From: Allochromatium vinosum DSM 180
GTDB lineage: Bacteria > Pseudomonadota > Gammaproteobacteria > Chromatiales > Chromatiaceae
Assembly (NCBI RefSeq): GCF_000025485.1
Contig: NC_013851.1
Span: 46,001 to 110,000 of the forward strand
Direction: 5' to 3'
DNA length: 64,000 nt
A program made the translations under genes and the position numbers. Position 1 is the first letter of the stretch. Each line of letters begins with the position of its first letter. Under the pieces are notes generated by a model. That model was not told the origin of the DNA, ran no database searches, and saw only the letters and a list, made by a program, of their open reading frames with translations. This document shows positions 1 to 12,795 of the stretch, one piece after another.

Positions 1-282
<282 letters not shown>

Positions 283-363
283 ACATGCATCCGGCTCCGG
301 CCGGGTCGAGGACACTCGCCTGTCACCCTGACTAGGTCCGAGGCAAAGGCACGAGGCAACGCT

Positions 364-834
364 ATGAACATCAATCTGACCCTGTTCGCCCAGATGATCA
401 CCTTCGCGGTGTTCGTCGGGTTCTGCATGAAGTACATCTGGCCGCCCATCGTGAAGGCGTTGGCGGAGCGCAAGGCCAAGATCGCCGAGGGTCTCGCCGC
501 CGCGGAGCGTGGTCACCAGGAGAAGGCGCTCGGCGAGCAGCGCGCGCTGGAACTGATGAAGGAGGCCAAGACCAACGCGGCCGAGATCGTCGGTCAGGCC
601 CAGAAACGTGCGACCGACATCGTCGAAGAGGCGAAGTCCGACGCGCGTTCCGAGGGTGAGCGGCTACTGGCCGCCGCCAAGGCGGAGGTCGAGCGTGAGA
701 CCAATCGCGCGCGCGAAGAGCTGCGCGAGAAGGTCGCTACGCTGGCCATCGCCGCCGCCGAGAAGATCCTCCAGAAAGAGATCGACGTCGCGGCCCATCG
801 CTCGATCGTCGACGATTTCGCCAAGCAGCTCTAA
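364..834 (+). CDS. atpF: ATP synthase Fo subunit b
   Basis: Peripheral stalk subunit that anchors F1 to Fo. The 156-residue protein has one N-terminal membrane helix (about residues 5-24) followed by a long charged Ala/Glu/Lys/Arg-rich coiled coil to the C-terminus, the classical b-subunit architecture and length. It lies between atpE and atpH in the usual bacterial order. No oddities seen. Confidence 0.96.
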   Translation: MNINLTLFAQMITFAVFVGFCMKYIWPPIVKALAERKAKIAEGLAAAERGHQEKALGEQRALELMKEAKTNAAEIVGQAQKRATDIVEEAKSDARSEGERLLAAAKAEVERETNRAREELREKVATLAIAAAEKILQKEIDVAAHRSIVDDFAKQL

Positions 835-843
835 GGGAACACC

Positions 844-1383
844 ATGGCCGGAGAACTCACCACCATCGCGCGCCCTTATGCCGAGGCCGCCTTCGCGCAC
901 GCCAAGGAATCCGGGCGGATCGACGCCTGGGCCGACGCGCTGACGCTGCTGGCGACAGTGACCTCGGATCCGCACATGGCCGCGCAGATCGGCAATCCGA
1001 CCGTGCCGCGCGAGCGGATCCGCGACCTGCTGCTCGAAATCTGTGGCGACGCGCTGGCGGCGGGTCCGGCCAATCTGGTGCGTCTGCTCGCGGACAACGC
1101 GCGGCTCGCGGCCATTCCCGAGATCGCGCGCCTCTTCGAGGAGCGTCGCGTCGCCGATCAAGGCGTGCGTCACGTCCTGGTGCGCAGTGCGTTCGAAGTC
1201 GAAGACGCGCAGCGCTCGGCCTTGGCCGACGCGCTCGCGAAGCGCCTGGGCGCTCAGGTCGATCTGAGCTTCGAGATCGATACCGCCCTGCTCGGCGGAC
1301 TCGAGATCCGCGCCGGCGACTTCGTCATCGACCACTCCGTGCGCGGCAAGATCAAGCAACTGGCCCACGCTCTGCAATTCTGA
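844..1383 (+). CDS. atpH: ATP synthase F1 subunit delta
   Basis: Delta (OSCP) subunit linking the peripheral stalk to the top of F1. 179 aa, soluble, with the N-terminal helical bundle ([14 protein letters not shown]) and the C-terminal signature around [24 protein letters not shown] typical of the family. It starts 9 bp after atpF, consistent with co-translation in the operon. Confidence 0.96.
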   Translation: MAGELTTIARPYAEAAFAHAKESGRIDAWADALTLLATVTSDPHMAAQIGNPTVPRERIRDLLLEICGDALAAGPANLVRLLADNARLAAIPEIARLFEERRVADQGVRHVLVRSAFEVEDAQRSALADALAKRLGAQVDLSFEIDTALLGGLEIRAGDFVIDHSVRGKIKQLAHALQF

Positions 1384-1396
1384 ACTGGACACCGCC

Positions 1397-2938
1397 ATGC
1401 AACTGAATCCATCCGAGATCAGCGATCTCATCAAGCAGAAGATCGAGAAATTCGAGCTTCAGACCGAGGCCCGCACCGAAGGCACCGTGGTCAGCGTGAC
1501 CGACGGCATCGTGCGCATCCACGGGCTGTCCGACGCTCAGTACTATGAGATGCTCGAGTTTCCGGGAAACACCTACGGATTGGCGCTGAACCTGGAGCGT
1601 GACTCGGTGGGCGCGGTGGTCCTGGGCGACTACACCCATCTGTCCGAGGGCGATTGGGTCCGTTGCACGGGGCGCGTCCTGGAAGTGCCGGTCGGCGCAG
1701 GTCTGCTGGGTCGCGTCGTCGATGCGCTGGGCAACCCCATCGACGGCAAGGGTCCGATCGAAGCCGAAGGCACCTCGCCGATCGAAAAGGTCGCGCCGGG
1801 CGTCATCGAGCGCAAGTCGGTCGACCAGCCGGTGCAGACCGGCCTCAAGGCCATCGACGCCATGGTGCCGGTCGGTCGCGGTCAGCGTGAGCTGATCATC
1901 GGCGACCGTCAGACCGGTAAGACGGCTGTCGCCATCGACGCCATCATCAACCAGAAAGACACCGGCGTTAAGTGTATCTACGTCGCCGTCGGCCAGAAGA
2001 ACTCCTCGATCGCCGCCATCGTGCGCAAGCTCGAAGAGCACGGCGCCATGGATCACACCATCATCGTCGCCGCACCCGCCGCTGATTCCGCCGCCATGCA
2101 GTTCCTGGCCCCCTATGCCGGCTGCACCATGGGCGAGTACTTCCGCGACAAGGGTGAAGATGCGCTGATCGTCTATGACGACCTGACCAAGCAGGCCTGG
2201 GCCTACCGTCAGGTGTCGCTGCTGCTGCGTCGTCCGCCGGGCCGCGAAGCCTATCCGGGTGACGTCTTCTATCTGCACTCGCGTCTGCTCGAGCGCGCCG
2301 CGCGCGTCAACGCCGACTACGTCGAGAAGATGACCGACGGCAAGGTCAAGGGCCAGACCGGCTCGCTGACCGCGCTGCCCATCATCGAGACCCAGGCCGG
2401 CGACGTGTCCGCCTTCGTTCCGACCAACGTGATCTCGATCACCGACGGTCAGATCTTCCTCGAGACCGACCTCTTCAACGCAGGTATCCGTCCGGCCATC
2501 AACGCCGGTCTGTCGGTGTCGCGTGTCGGTGGTGCGGCTCAGACCAAGATCATCAAGAAGCTCGGCGGCGGTATCCGTCTGGCACTGGCGCAGTACCGCG
2601 AGCTGGCGGCCTTCTCGCAGTTCGCCTCCGACCTGGACGAGGCGACCCGCAAGCAGCTCCAGCGCGGCGAGCGCGTCACCGAACTCATGAAGCAGTTCCA
2701 GTACTCGCCCATGAGCGTCGGTCAGATGGCCATCTCGCTGTTCGCGGCCAACGAGGGCTACCTCGACGACGTCGACGTCAAGAAGGTCGTCGACTTCGAG
2801 CGTGCACTCCAGAGCTATGTGAAGTCCGCCCGCGCTGAGTTGCTGGCCAAGATCGATTCGACCGGCGACTTCAACGACGAAATCGCCCAGGCCATGCACG
2901 CCGCGATCAAGGACTTCAAGGCCAACAACACCTGGTAA
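1397..2938 (+). CDS. atpA: ATP synthase F1 subunit alpha
   Basis: Non-catalytic nucleotide-binding subunit of F1. 513 aa, full length. The N-terminal beta-barrel is followed by the P-loop GDRQTGKT at residues 169-176 and the conserved stretch [11 protein letters not shown] in the last third. Starts 13 bp after atpH. Codon use is that of a highly expressed gene. A long reading frame on the opposite strand is a GC-rich shadow and is not annotated. Confidence 0.98.
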   Translation: MQLNPSEISDLIKQKIEKFELQTEARTEGTVVSVTDGIVRIHGLSDAQYYEMLEFPGNTYGLALNLERDSVGAVVLGDYTHLSEGDWVRCTGRVLEVPVGAGLLGRVVDALGNPIDGKGPIEAEGTSPIEKVAPGVIERKSVDQPVQTGLKAIDAMVPVGRGQRELIIGDRQTGKTAVAIDAIINQKDTGVKCIYVAVGQKNSSIAAIVRKLEEHGAMDHTIIVAAPAADSAAMQFLAPYAGCTMGEYFRDKGEDALIVYDDLTKQAWAYRQVSLLLRRPPGREAYPGDVFYLHSRLLERAARVNADYVEKMTDGKVKGQTGSLTALPIIETQAGDVSAFVPTNVISITDGQIFLETDLFNAGIRPAINAGLSVSRVGGAAQTKIIKKLGGGIRLALAQYRELAAFSQFASDLDEATRKQLQRGERVTELMKQFQYSPMSVGQMAISLFAANEGYLDDVDVKKVVDFERALQSYVKSARAELLAKIDSTGDFNDEIAQAMHAAIKDFKANNTW

Positions 2939-2958
2939 ACAGCCGCCGGCGACCGGCC

Positions 2959-2986
2959 GCCCGCCTCCTGCCGGAGGCCGGCGGGC
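2959..2986 (+). other. Intercistronic hairpin atpA-atpG
   Basis: The 136-bp gap between atpA and atpG contains a GC-only inverted repeat (arms GCCCGCC and GGCGGGC, with an inner TCC/GGA). No T-run follows, so it is not an intrinsic terminator. It may act in mRNA processing or stability and set the stoichiometry of operon genes. That role is inferred only from position and structure. Confidence 0.35.
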
Positions 2987-3074
2987 CGGCGTGGTGCGTT
3001 TTGACATCTATCGAACCTCCTCGACCACCGGCCGATCGGCCGGCGGCTGGAAGCTGGAGGCTGGGAGCTAAAGA

Positions 3075-3938
3075 ATGGCAGGCGCCAAAGAAATCCGCAC
3101 CAAGATCGCGAGCATCAAGAGCACGCAGAAGATCACCAAGGCCATGCAGATGGTCGCGGCCTCCAAGATGCGCAAGGCCCAGGACCGCATGGCCGCCTCC
3201 CGTCCCTACGCGGAGAAGATGCTCCAGGTCATCAGTCATCTGGCCAACGCCACGCCCGAGTATCGGCACTCGTTCATGGCGATGGAGCGTCCGCGCAAGC
3301 GCGTCGGTTACATCGTCGTCTCGTCCGATCGCGGACTGTGCGGCGGTCTCAACAGCAACCTGTTCCGCCGTCTGATCGCCGAGATCAAGGAGCAACGCGC
3401 CGCCGGCATCGAGCCGGTGTTCTGCACCATCGGCAGCAAGGCGCTCGGCTTCTTCAAGCGCTTCGGCGGCGAGGTCAAGGCGCAGGCGACCCATCTGGGC
3501 GACAAGCCGCACGTCGAGGATCTGGTCGGCACGGTCAAGGTCATGCTCGATGCCTTCGAGGCCGGCGAGATCGACGCCATCTATGTGGTCGGCAACGAGT
3601 TCGTCAACACCATGACCCAGCGTCCGGTGATCCGCCAGCTGGTGCCGCTGGTGCCGGGCGAGCGCGAAGCCATGCCCTATCACTGGGATTACATCTACGA
3701 GCCGGACGCCAAGACGGTCCTGGATGCCCTGTTGACGCGCTACATCGAATCACTGGTCTATCAGGCTGTGGTCGAGAACAGCGCCTGTGAGCAGGCCGCG
3801 CGCATGGTCGCGATGAAGGCCGCCTCGGACAACGCCGGCAACCTGATCGGTGAGTTGCAGCTCGTCTACAACAAGGCGCGTCAGGCCGCCATCACCCAGG
3901 AGATCTCCGAGATCGTCAGCGGCGCCGCCGCCGTCTAA
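3075..3938 (+). CDS. atpG: ATP synthase F1 subunit gamma
   Basis: Central rotor shaft of F1. 287 aa with the N-terminal family signature [21 protein letters not shown] and the C-terminal helix motif [20 protein letters not shown] that inserts into the alpha3beta3 core. Standard length; lies between atpA and atpD as in most proteobacteria. Confidence 0.97.
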   Translation: MAGAKEIRTKIASIKSTQKITKAMQMVAASKMRKAQDRMAASRPYAEKMLQVISHLANATPEYRHSFMAMERPRKRVGYIVVSSDRGLCGGLNSNLFRRLIAEIKEQRAAGIEPVFCTIGSKALGFFKRFGGEVKAQATHLGDKPHVEDLVGTVKVMLDAFEAGEIDAIYVVGNEFVNTMTQRPVIRQLVPLVPGEREAMPYHWDYIYEPDAKTVLDALLTRYIESLVYQAVVENSACEQAARMVAMKAASDNAGNLIGELQLVYNKARQAAITQEISEIVSGAAAV

Positions 3939-4010
3939 CCGACCGGCCGGCCGCGCGCTCGATCCGTGATCGCTCCGGGCGGGGCACGGGATCCAAACAG
4001 AATCGCTTAA

Positions 4011-5423
<1,413 letters not shown>

Positions 5424-5438
5424 GGGGGACTTTTCCCA

Positions 5439-5864
5439 ATGGCAATGACAGTCCACGTCGATATCGTCAGTGCCGAAGGCGCCATCCACTCAGGTCAGGC
5501 GGCCATGGTCTATGCCACGGCCGAGATGGGTGAAGTCGGTATCGCGCCACGGCACACCGCCTTCATCAGCCGTCTGCGTCCGGGCGACGTGCGGGTGGAG
5601 AACGAGCAGGGCGAGCAGGAGCATTTCTATGTCTCCGGCGGCATGCTCGAAGTCCAGCCGCACAAAGTGACGGTGCTGGCCGATACCGCCATCCGCGCAC
5701 GCGATCTCGACGAGGCCGCCGCGCTGGAAGCCAAGCGGCGCGCCGAGGATGCGCTCTCCGGTCAGAAGGCCGAGTTCGAGTACGCCAAGGCGCAGGCCGA
5801 GCTGGCCGAGGCCGTGGCGCAACTGCGGGCGATCGAGAAGCTGCGCAAGATGAAGCGTGGCTGA
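5439..5864 (+). CDS. atpC: ATP synthase F1 subunit epsilon
   Basis: Rotor-foot and inhibitory subunit of F1. 141 aa with an N-terminal beta-sandwich ([17 protein letters not shown], then [19 protein letters not shown]) and a C-terminal helical hairpin rich in Ala/Glu/Lys. GGGGGA precedes the start. Last gene of the operon, followed by a terminator. Confidence 0.96.
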   Translation: MAMTVHVDIVSAEGAIHSGQAAMVYATAEMGEVGIAPRHTAFISRLRPGDVRVENEQGEQEHFYVSGGMLEVQPHKVTVLADTAIRARDLDEAAALEAKRRAEDALSGQKAEFEYAKAQAELAEAVAQLRAIEKLRKMKRG

Positions 5865-5904
5865 TCGGTTCAGCGGTCAGCGCTGAGCGATTCGATCCGA
5901 ACAG

Positions 5905-5940
5905 ACGCCCCCGATCAGTGATGACGGGGGCGTTTTTCTT
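5905..5940 (+). terminator. Intrinsic terminator of atp operon
   Basis: Nine-base-pair stem ACGCCCCCG / CGGGGGCGT with an 11-nt loop followed by a T-rich run (TTTTTCTT). It lies 40 bp after atpC and directly before glmU, so glmU probably has its own promoter or depends on read-through. Confidence 0.9.
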
Positions 5941-5956
5941 TGATGGAGTCTGAGCG

Positions 5957-7321
5957 ATGAAGACAGGTGTCGTGATCCTGGCGGCGGGGCAGGGCAAGCG
6001 GATGCGTTCGCGTCGGCCCAAGGTGTTGCATCCACTCGCGGGACGTCCGCTGCTGGCGCATGTGCTGGCGGCGGCGCGCGCGCTCGATCCGGCGCGGATC
6101 GTCGTGGTCCACGGGCATGGCGGGGAGCAGGTGCGCGCGGCACTGGCCGACGAGGATTGCCTTTGGGTCGAGCAGGCCGAGCAGCGCGGGACGGGGCATG
6201 CCGTCATCCAGGCCATGCCGGCGCTGACCGACATGGATCGGGTGCTGGTGCTCTATGGCGATGTGCCGCTGATCACGCCGGAGACGCTGGAGCGACTGGT
6301 CGCGCTGGCGGGTTCGACGCCGCTGGCGGTGCTGACGGCCGAGCTGGACGATCCGAGCGGCTATGGCCGCATCCTGCGCGATGCCGAGGCTCGGGTGGTC
6401 CGCATCGTCGAGGACAAGGATGCCACGTCCGACGAACGCGCGATCCGCGAGATCAATACCGGCTTCCTGGTCGCCGATCATGCACGCCTGGTCTCCTGGC
6501 TGGACCGGATCGATGACGACAATGCTCAGGGCGAATACTATCTGACCGATGTCATCGAACTGGCGGCGCGTGAAGGTGTGGCGATCGCGACCACGCAACC
6601 GGAGGACTTGCACGAGGTCGCTGGTGTGAACGATCGCGTCCAGCTCGCCGAGCTGGAGCGGATTCATCAACGCCGGCAGGCCGAGTCGCTGATGCGATCC
6701 GGCGTGACGCTGGCCGATCCGGCGCGTTTCGACCTGCGCGGGCGGCTTGACACGGAGCCGGACGTCTTCATCGACGTCAATGTCGTCATCGAAGGCGAGG
6801 TCCGTCTAGCCTCCGGTGTGCGCGTCGGTCCCAACTGCGTGCTCAAGGATTGCGTCATCGGTCCCGATACCGAGATCCAGGCCAACTGTGTCATCGAATC
6901 GGCCGAGGTCGGCGCCAACGCGCGCATCGGCCCCTTCGCCCGTCTGCGCCCCGAAGCGCGGCTGGCCGACGACACCCATGTCGGCAACTTCGTCGAGATC
7001 AAGAAGACACAGGTCGGACGCGGCAGCAAAGTCAATCATCTGACCTATCTAGGCGATGCCGAGGTCGGAGCCGGAGTCAATGTCGGCGCCGGCACCATCA
7101 CCTGCAACTATGACGGTGTGAACAAGTTCAAGACCCGGATCGGCGATGGGGCTTTCATCGGCTCCAACACGGCGCTGGTGGCACCGGTCACGGTCGGCGC
7201 GGGCGCGACCATCGGCGCCGGCTCGGTCGTCACGCGCGAGGCGCCGGCCGATCAGCTCACGCTCACGCGCGCGCGTCAGACGACGATCCAAGGCTGGAAG
7301 CGACCCACGAAGAAGACTTGA
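5957..7321 (+). CDS. glmU: Bifunctional GlcNAc-1-P uridyltransferase / GlcN-1-P acetyltransferase
   Basis: Makes UDP-GlcNAc for peptidoglycan and LPS. 454 aa: N-terminal nucleotidyltransferase with [30 protein letters not shown] (pyrophosphorylase GXGXRM motif), then a left-handed beta-helix of hexapeptide repeats from about residue 250 for acetyl transfer ([35 protein letters not shown]). Paired with glmS downstream, the preceding enzyme of the same pathway. Cytoplasmic. Confidence 0.97.
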   Translation: MKTGVVILAAGQGKRMRSRRPKVLHPLAGRPLLAHVLAAARALDPARIVVVHGHGGEQVRAALADEDCLWVEQAEQRGTGHAVIQAMPALTDMDRVLVLYGDVPLITPETLERLVALAGSTPLAVLTAELDDPSGYGRILRDAEARVVRIVEDKDATSDERAIREINTGFLVADHARLVSWLDRIDDDNAQGEYYLTDVIELAAREGVAIATTQPEDLHEVAGVNDRVQLAELERIHQRRQAESLMRSGVTLADPARFDLRGRLDTEPDVFIDVNVVIEGEVRLASGVRVGPNCVLKDCVIGPDTEIQANCVIESAEVGANARIGPFARLRPEARLADDTHVGNFVEIKKTQVGRGSKVNHLTYLGDAEVGAGVNVGAGTITCNYDGVNKFKTRIGDGAFIGSNTALVAPVTVGAGATIGAGSVVTREAPADQLTLTRARQTTIQGWKRPTKKT

Positions 7322-7415
7322 ACGGCTTGAATCCATGACACGGGGTCGACGCCTCGATCGTTTCGACCCGCTCGCCAATGCATATTGAACTCAAGGATCA
7401 AGGGGGCCATCGCCC

Positions 7416-9248
7416 ATGTGCGGAATCGTCGGTGCCATCGCTCAACGTCCAGTCGCGGCCATCCTGCTGGAGGGGCTGCGTCGGCTCGAATATCGCGGAT
7501 ACGACTCGGCGGGACTGGCCGTGCTCGATGAGTCGGGCCGGCTTGATCGGCGGCGCGAACTCGGCAAGGTCGCGCGTCTGGCCGAGGCGGTCGCGGCCAG
7601 TCCGCTGCCGGGCACGCTCGGCATCGCTCACACACGCTGGGCGACCCACGGTGAGCCGGCGACCCACAATGCCCATCCGCACGTCAGTCACGATCGTTGC
7701 ATGCTCGTTCACAACGGCATCATCGAGAACCACGAGGAACTGCGACGCGAACAGCTCGCCGCCGGATACGTCTTCACGTCCGAGACGGACACCGAGGTCG
7801 TGGTCCATGCCATCCATGCCGAGCTCGACCGTGGTCAATCACTGATCGAGGCGGTGCGCGCGGCCACTGGACGCTTGCGCGGAGCCTATGCGCTGGGTGT
7901 GATCGATGCGGCGGATCCCGAGCATCTGGTCGCGGCGCGCGAGGGGAGTCCATTGGTGATCGGGGTCGGTTTCGGCGAGCACTTCATCGCTTCGGACGTC
8001 TTTGCGCTGCTGCCGGTCACGAATCGCTTCATCTTCCTGGAGGAAGGGGATCTGGCCGAGCTGACGCGCGATCAGGTCCGCATCTGGGATCGCGCCGGCC
8101 AGCGCGTCGAGCGCCCGATCAAGACCTCCACGGTCGCGGCCGAGGCCACCGAACGCGGTCCGTATCGCCACTACATGCAGAAAGAGATCTTCGAGCAGCC
8201 GCGCGCCATCGCCGATACCCTGGAAGGTCGGTTGACGGGTGAGCGGGTGTTGCCCGAGACCTTCGGCAACCAGGCCAGTGAACTCTTCCAGGGTATTCGG
8301 AATGTAACGATCGTCGCCTGTGGCACCAGCTTCCATGCCGCGCTGGTGGCGCGTTACTGGATGGAGGCTGTCGCCGGTCTGCCCTGTCAGGTCGAGGTGG
8401 CGAGCGAGTATCGCTATCGCCGGCACGTGGTTCCGGAGCACGCGCTGTTCGTGACCATCTCTCAGTCTGGCGAGACCGCCGACACCCTGGCTGCCCTGCG
8501 TCAGGCCAAGGCGTCCGGCTATGCCGCGACGCTGGCCATCTGCAACGTGCCCGAGAGTTCGCTGGTGCGCGAGTCGGATCTGGTCTTTCTCACCCATGCC
8601 GGACCCGAGATCGGCGTGGCCTCGACCAAGGCGTTCACCACCCAGCTGGTGGCGCTGCTGCTGCTGACCATCGCGCTTGGACGCTTCCATCGTCTCGACG
8701 CGACGACCGAAGCCAGGCTGGTGGCACTGCTGCGCGCCCTGCCGGGCAAAATCGAAGACGTGCTGCGTCTTGACGAGACCATCGCCGCACTCGCCGAGCG
8801 CTTCATCGACAAACAGCACGCCCTCTTTCTCGGGCGCGGCGAACAATATCCGATCGCCATGGAAGGGGCGCTCAAGCTCAAGGAGATCTCCTACATCCAT
8901 GCCGAAGCCTATGCTGCGGGCGAACTCAAGCATGGCCCCCTGGCGCTGATCGACGAGCAGATGCCGGTGGTGGCGGTTGCGCCCAACAACGCGCTGCTCG
9001 AAAAGCTCAAGTCCAATCTGGAGGAGGTGCGCGCCCGTGGCGGTCAGCTCGTGGTTTTCGCCGATTTTCAGGTGCCGCTGGAGGAAGGCGAGGGCGTGAC
9101 GGTCGTGCGTCTGCCCGAGACCGATGATCTGATCGATCCGCTGATCTTCACCATCCCGCTGCAACTGCTGGCCTATCATGTGGCCGTACTCAAGGGGACC
9201 GATGTCGATCAGCCGCGCAATCTGGCCAAATCGGTGACGGTGGAGTAG
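7416..9248 (+). CDS. glmS: Glutamine-fructose-6-phosphate aminotransferase
   Basis: Converts fructose-6-P and glutamine to glucosamine-6-P, the first step of the hexosamine pathway. 610 aa: class II glutamine amidotransferase domain with catalytic Cys2 exposed after Met removal (MCGIVGA), then two SIS sugar isomerase domains ([34 protein letters not shown]) and the C-terminus [13 protein letters not shown]. 94 bp after glmU; no glmS ribozyme was seen in that gap, as expected outside Firmicutes. Confidence 0.97.
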   Translation: MCGIVGAIAQRPVAAILLEGLRRLEYRGYDSAGLAVLDESGRLDRRRELGKVARLAEAVAASPLPGTLGIAHTRWATHGEPATHNAHPHVSHDRCMLVHNGIIENHEELRREQLAAGYVFTSETDTEVVVHAIHAELDRGQSLIEAVRAATGRLRGAYALGVIDAADPEHLVAAREGSPLVIGVGFGEHFIASDVFALLPVTNRFIFLEEGDLAELTRDQVRIWDRAGQRVERPIKTSTVAAEATERGPYRHYMQKEIFEQPRAIADTLEGRLTGERVLPETFGNQASELFQGIRNVTIVACGTSFHAALVARYWMEAVAGLPCQVEVASEYRYRRHVVPEHALFVTISQSGETADTLAALRQAKASGYAATLAICNVPESSLVRESDLVFLTHAGPEIGVASTKAFTTQLVALLLLTIALGRFHRLDATTEARLVALLRALPGKIEDVLRLDETIAALAERFIDKQHALFLGRGEQYPIAMEGALKLKEISYIHAEAYAAGELKHGPLALIDEQMPVVAVAPNNALLEKLKSNLEEVRARGGQLVVFADFQVPLEEGEGVTVVRLPETDDLIDPLIFTIPLQLLAYHVAVLKGTDVDQPRNLAKSVTVE

Positions 9249-9275
9249 GCTCGGCTTGCTGTCAGTTGAAGGACT
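9213..9275 (+). other. Predicted unoccupied Tn7 attachment region
   Basis: The last codons of glmS ([11 protein letters not shown], stop) are the conserved sequence recognised by TnsD in Tn7-bearing bacteria, with insertion about 25 bp past the stop. No Tn7-like genes or ends were seen downstream, so the site appears empty. This is family knowledge applied to position, not direct evidence of use. Confidence 0.35.
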
Positions 9276-9299
9276 GTCTCACGCGGAGCATCGTGAGCG

Positions 9300-9336
9300 G
9301 TCGACATTTTGTCGACGGCCTGGGGCGCGCTATTTT
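9300..9336 (+). promoter_or_regulatory. GTCGAC dyad with promoter-like hexamers
   Basis: In the 282-bp gap between glmS and the DUF1631 gene, GTCGAC-ATTTT-GTCGAC forms an inverted repeat. TTGTCG and TATTTT, 16 bp apart, resemble weak -35/-10 elements. This is the most promoter-like part of the gap; otherwise I see no gene there. Weak evidence. Confidence 0.25.
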
Positions 9337-9530
9337 TGTCAGAGTGTGACGGAGTTTGCAAACAGACATGAATGAAACCCCTAGACTTCAGCGTTGTCGA
9401 AACTTGCCCGCCGTGATCTGTCGTATCCCTGAGCACTAAATTGCAAGCCGCCTCGGCGTTTGCGATCCCGAGGCGCTTGAACTTTGGCTTGTGGACTTGG
9501 CCTATTGCCATAGGGTTCACATCGTCCACC

Positions 9531-11804
9531 ATGTTCAAACAGCCTAACTCAAATGTCATCCCCTTTGGGGGACGGGAACCCCGCCCGTCCGATGCCATGC
9601 AGGCGGATACGCTCGCCATTCTCCATACGTGCCGGGAACGTCTGATCGACACCGTGCGGGCGGTCTTTACACGCCGCCTCGGACGTGCGAACGACGAATT
9701 GCTCGCGATGATGGATCAGGCGTTCGAGCAGGAGCAGCGCCAGCTGTGTTTCGATGCCATGTCGCTCCTGGCCAATCGCGCACCCCTGCTATTGCAGCAC
9801 TTCCGTGAGGCCTATGTGAGCCTCTTCGATGAATCCATCGAGCGTCTTGCCGATCAAGATCGGCACACGCGGGTCGAGTTGCCCGATGAACTCAGGCTGA
9901 TCGACGAAGAAGACTTCGAACTCGATCTGGCGATGACCAAGCTGACGACACGCGCCTCATTCAATTGCGCCCAACCCCTGGTGGCGCTCGACCGGCGCCT
10001 GGCGGTCTTGTTGAACGGGCCGCGACTCACCCCGGAAGACAACCCACTGCATCCGATCGGCCTCTACCGAGCCTTGTTCCAGGCGTTGACAGCCCTGGAC
10101 GCGAGCCGTGAACTGGCGATCTTTCTGATGCAAGCGTTCGAGCGTCAGACATCCGCCGAACTGCCGGGCATCTATAACGATATCAATCGCTATTTGATCG
10201 AGTCGGGAATCCTGCCCAAGATTCCACTGACCGAACCCGGCATGCAGACATCCGAGGTTCGGTCGAGCATTCCGGGGGCCATGTCCGCTTCCGTGATGCC
10301 GACCGCGCCAATGATGCCTGCGGCCTCGGTGATCTCAAACGAACAATCGTCGCCGGCGAATGACGTCTTTGCTCAATTGGTCGCCGCGTTACAGCGGCTG
10401 GCCGGCAACCCGGTGCAGCCGGCCACTGTCGCCGGATCGGCTGTCTCTCCCCCTGGAACGCTCGCGACGCCGCCACGGTTTGGCCATGAACAGTTGATAC
10501 AGGCACTGGGCAGTCTGCAACGTGGGCCACTCGCTCCGGGAGCGGTGCCGGGTCTGGGAATGGCGCCTCTCGATCCCCGGGCCGGCAATGTCGTCGCTCA
10601 ACTGCGCGCCACACCCATGGCCACCGGGTCGCCGCCCGTGGATGCCGTGACGATCGACATCGTGGCCATGCTCTTCGAAGCGATCTTCGATGATCCCGAA
10701 TTGCCGGCGGCGATTCGTGCTGAAATCGCCAAGCTCCAGATTCCGGTGCTGAAAGTCGCGTTGCTCGACAAGGGGTTCTTTTCCGACCGTAAACATCCGG
10801 CACGACGCCTGCTCGATGTCATCGCTCAAGCGGGCGTCGGACACGGCGAGCACGAGAACCCGAGGTTGTTGGAAACGATTCGCGCGATCGTCACGGCCGT
10901 GATCACGGAATTCGAGTCCGACATCGGAATCTTCGCCAGCCAGGTCGAGAGGCTCGAAGCCTTTCTGGCCAAGGAGGACGCCCGGTCGTATGACAAGGCG
11001 ACCGGAATCGTCGAAGAACTCGCCCGGCATGAACGCCAGGAGCTTGCCCTCGGTCGCGTCGCGGCTGAGATCCAAGGGCGCATCACCCGACCGGGTGTCC
11101 CGGGCCTGATCGTGGATTTCATCGAGCGGGGCTGGAGTCAGGTGCTCAGCGAGGTGTTCGTGAGCCAGGGTGAAGCCAACCCGCAGTGGACCCAAGCGCT
11201 CCAGCTCATGGATGAATTGATCTGGAGTGTCGAGCCCAAGATCCATCCAGCGGACCGCGAGCGCTTCATCGGCAGGCTGCCGCACCTGATCCAGGGGTTG
11301 CGTTCGGGACTGGCGCGCCTGGGTCTGGAGGAGGCGTGGAGCGAGTTCTTCAGTGTGCTCATTCAGCGCCATGTGGCCGCTTTGCGGGGTGAAGGCGCCA
11401 TGCTGAACGGGGCGGCGACGTCGACGTCGACTCCTCCGATCGCTCCAGTGACGGACCGCGCACCGGCACCGTCCAAGTCGCCTTCAGCAGGCCAGGGTGT
11501 ATCGGCGACCGCTGATCCGCATCTCGATCTGGTGCGGGCCCTCGAACCAGGTGCCTGGATCGAATTCCAGACGGAGCGCGGAACCCGTAACACCTTGCGT
11601 CTGAGCTGGGTGAGCGAGTTCAAGGGCGTCTATCTCTTTACCAATCGTCAGGGCGAGAATGCCATGACCCTCGCCGCCGCGAGTCTGGCGACGCATCTGC
11701 GCAAGGGAACCGCGCGTCTGCTGAGCCAAAACCCACTGACCGAGCGTGCCGTGGCGCGTGTCATGGAGCGGATGCAGCCGACGACCGCCGAGTCAGGCGC
11801 TTGA
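9531..11804 (+). CDS. DUF1631 family protein
   Basis: 757 aa with the ATG at 9531. Upstream non-ATG starts would add about 30 residues, but the region after 9531 already has a natural start (MFKQPNSNVIPFGG). Family DUF1631 has no settled function. The N-terminal half is helical and acidic (DELLAMMDQAFEQEQRQLCFDAM), a Pro/Ala-rich linker lies near residues 240-330, another helical part follows, and the last 100 residues (GAWIEFQTERGTRNTLRLSWVS, then KGVYLFTNRQG) look like a PilZ-type beta-barrel. A signalling role, perhaps with cyclic nucleotides, is inference. The 3' end overlaps the convergent epimerase gene by 44 bp. Confidence 0.75.
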   Translation: MFKQPNSNVIPFGGREPRPSDAMQADTLAILHTCRERLIDTVRAVFTRRLGRANDELLAMMDQAFEQEQRQLCFDAMSLLANRAPLLLQHFREAYVSLFDESIERLADQDRHTRVELPDELRLIDEEDFELDLAMTKLTTRASFNCAQPLVALDRRLAVLLNGPRLTPEDNPLHPIGLYRALFQALTALDASRELAIFLMQAFERQTSAELPGIYNDINRYLIESGILPKIPLTEPGMQTSEVRSSIPGAMSASVMPTAPMMPAASVISNEQSSPANDVFAQLVAALQRLAGNPVQPATVAGSAVSPPGTLATPPRFGHEQLIQALGSLQRGPLAPGAVPGLGMAPLDPRAGNVVAQLRATPMATGSPPVDAVTIDIVAMLFEAIFDDPELPAAIRAEIAKLQIPVLKVALLDKGFFSDRKHPARRLLDVIAQAGVGHGEHENPRLLETIRAIVTAVITEFESDIGIFASQVERLEAFLAKEDARSYDKATGIVEELARHERQELALGRVAAEIQGRITRPGVPGLIVDFIERGWSQVLSEVFVSQGEANPQWTQALQLMDELIWSVEPKIHPADRERFIGRLPHLIQGLRSGLARLGLEEAWSEFFSVLIQRHVAALRGEGAMLNGAATSTSTPPIAPVTDRAPAPSKSPSAGQGVSATADPHLDLVRALEPGAWIEFQTERGTRNTLRLSWVSEFKGVYLFTNRQGENAMTLAAASLATHLRKGTARLLSQNPLTERAVARVMERMQPTTAESGA

Positions 11805-12795
11805 TCTCGTCCATCAGCCCCTGTCGGGGCACGAAACCCAGGGCCGTGATGGCACTGGAGTCATACCAGGCATCCTGCGTCAGCTTCGCGAGCGAATCGC
11901 GTGTCAGCGGCATACGCTGCCCCAACCCGCGCTCGACGAGCGTACCGCCGAGCGCGGCTCCTTGCAGTATCCACAGCGGTAGCGTCCAGCGCGGAACCGA
12001 TTGCCCGAGTGCGAGCCGGATCTGCTCGTAGATCCAGCGGGTCGAATAGGGCTGGCCGTCGGTGGCGATATAGGTCCGGTCACCGGTCTCGGGATGACGG
12101 GCGATCAGGAGCGCGGCGGCGATGGCATCCTCGACATGGATCGCCGAACGTCGGTTGTGTTGGTGCGGCCAGGGCGGAAAGCGTCCGGTAGCCACCGCCT
12201 CGACCATTCGCACGATGTTTCCGGCTCCGTCGAGTCCATAGACCATCGGCAGACGCATCACGCTGACCTTGGTCCGGTGCGCGCGGCCGAATTCGAGCAC
12301 GCTGTGCTCGGCAGCGAGCTTGGCGCGGCCATAGAGACAGTCCGGCTCGGGTGGCGTGTCGGCGCCGGCCGGCCGGCCGAGCGCGCCTGCGCGATCGCCC
12401 ATCGCCTTGACGGTGCTGACATAGACCAGCCGTTCGATCGTTGATCCGGTGAGTGCCGCGACCAGATTGGCCGTACCCTCGGCGGTCACGCGCCAGTGAT
12501 CCGGCGCGTTGTAGAGATCCGGCTCATCGGGACGCGGCGCATAGCTGGCGAGATGGAAAACGGTCTTCAGACCTTCGCCGAGTCCGGCGAGCGTCGCGGC
12601 CTCGGTCAGGTCTCCCGCATGTACCGCGACCCGGTCGCTCGGCCACAGTCGTCGCGCGGCCGCAGGCGAGCGGGTGAGGATGGTCACCGGATGCCCGGTT
12701 TCGAGCAGGGCCGAGACGAGGCGCCGCCCGACCTGGCCGGTCGCTCCAGTCACCAGGACAGGTCCGAGATGAGCGGCCTGAGTCGTGTTCGTCAT
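11761..12795 (-). CDS. NAD-dependent epimerase/dehydratase (extended SDR)
   Basis: 344 aa extended short-chain dehydrogenase, probably acting on a nucleotide sugar. Rossmann glycine motif GATGQVG near residues 17-23; the active-site YxxxK appears as YGRAK after the YVSTVKAMGD strand. Translationally coupled (ATGA overlap) to the upstream glycosyltransferase, suggesting a small surface-polysaccharide unit. Exact substrate cannot be told from sequence; UDP-hexose 4-epimerase-like or 4-keto-sugar reductase-like are possible. Confidence 0.8.
   Translation of the reverse strand: MTNTTQAAHLGPVLVTGATGQVGRRLVSALLETGHPVTILTRSPAAARRLWPSDRVAVHAGDLTEAATLAGLGEGLKTVFHLASYAPRPDEPDLYNAPDHWRVTAEGTANLVAALTGSTIERLVYVSTVKAMGDRAGALGRPAGADTPPEPDCLYGRAKLAAEHSVLEFGRAHRTKVSVMRLPMVYGLDGAGNIVRMVEAVATGRFPPWPHQHNRRSAIHVEDAIAAALLIARHPETGDRTYIATDGQPYSTRWIYEQIRLALGQSVPRWTLPLWILQGAALGGTLVERGLGQRMPLTRDSLAKLTQDAWYDSSAITALGFVPRQGLMDEIKRLTRRSSAASAP

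Noticed and set aside
9209..9652. A minus-strand frame ending [11 protein letters not shown]
   Set aside because: The peptide is the antisense reading of the conserved glmS 3' end, a common artefact, not a gene.
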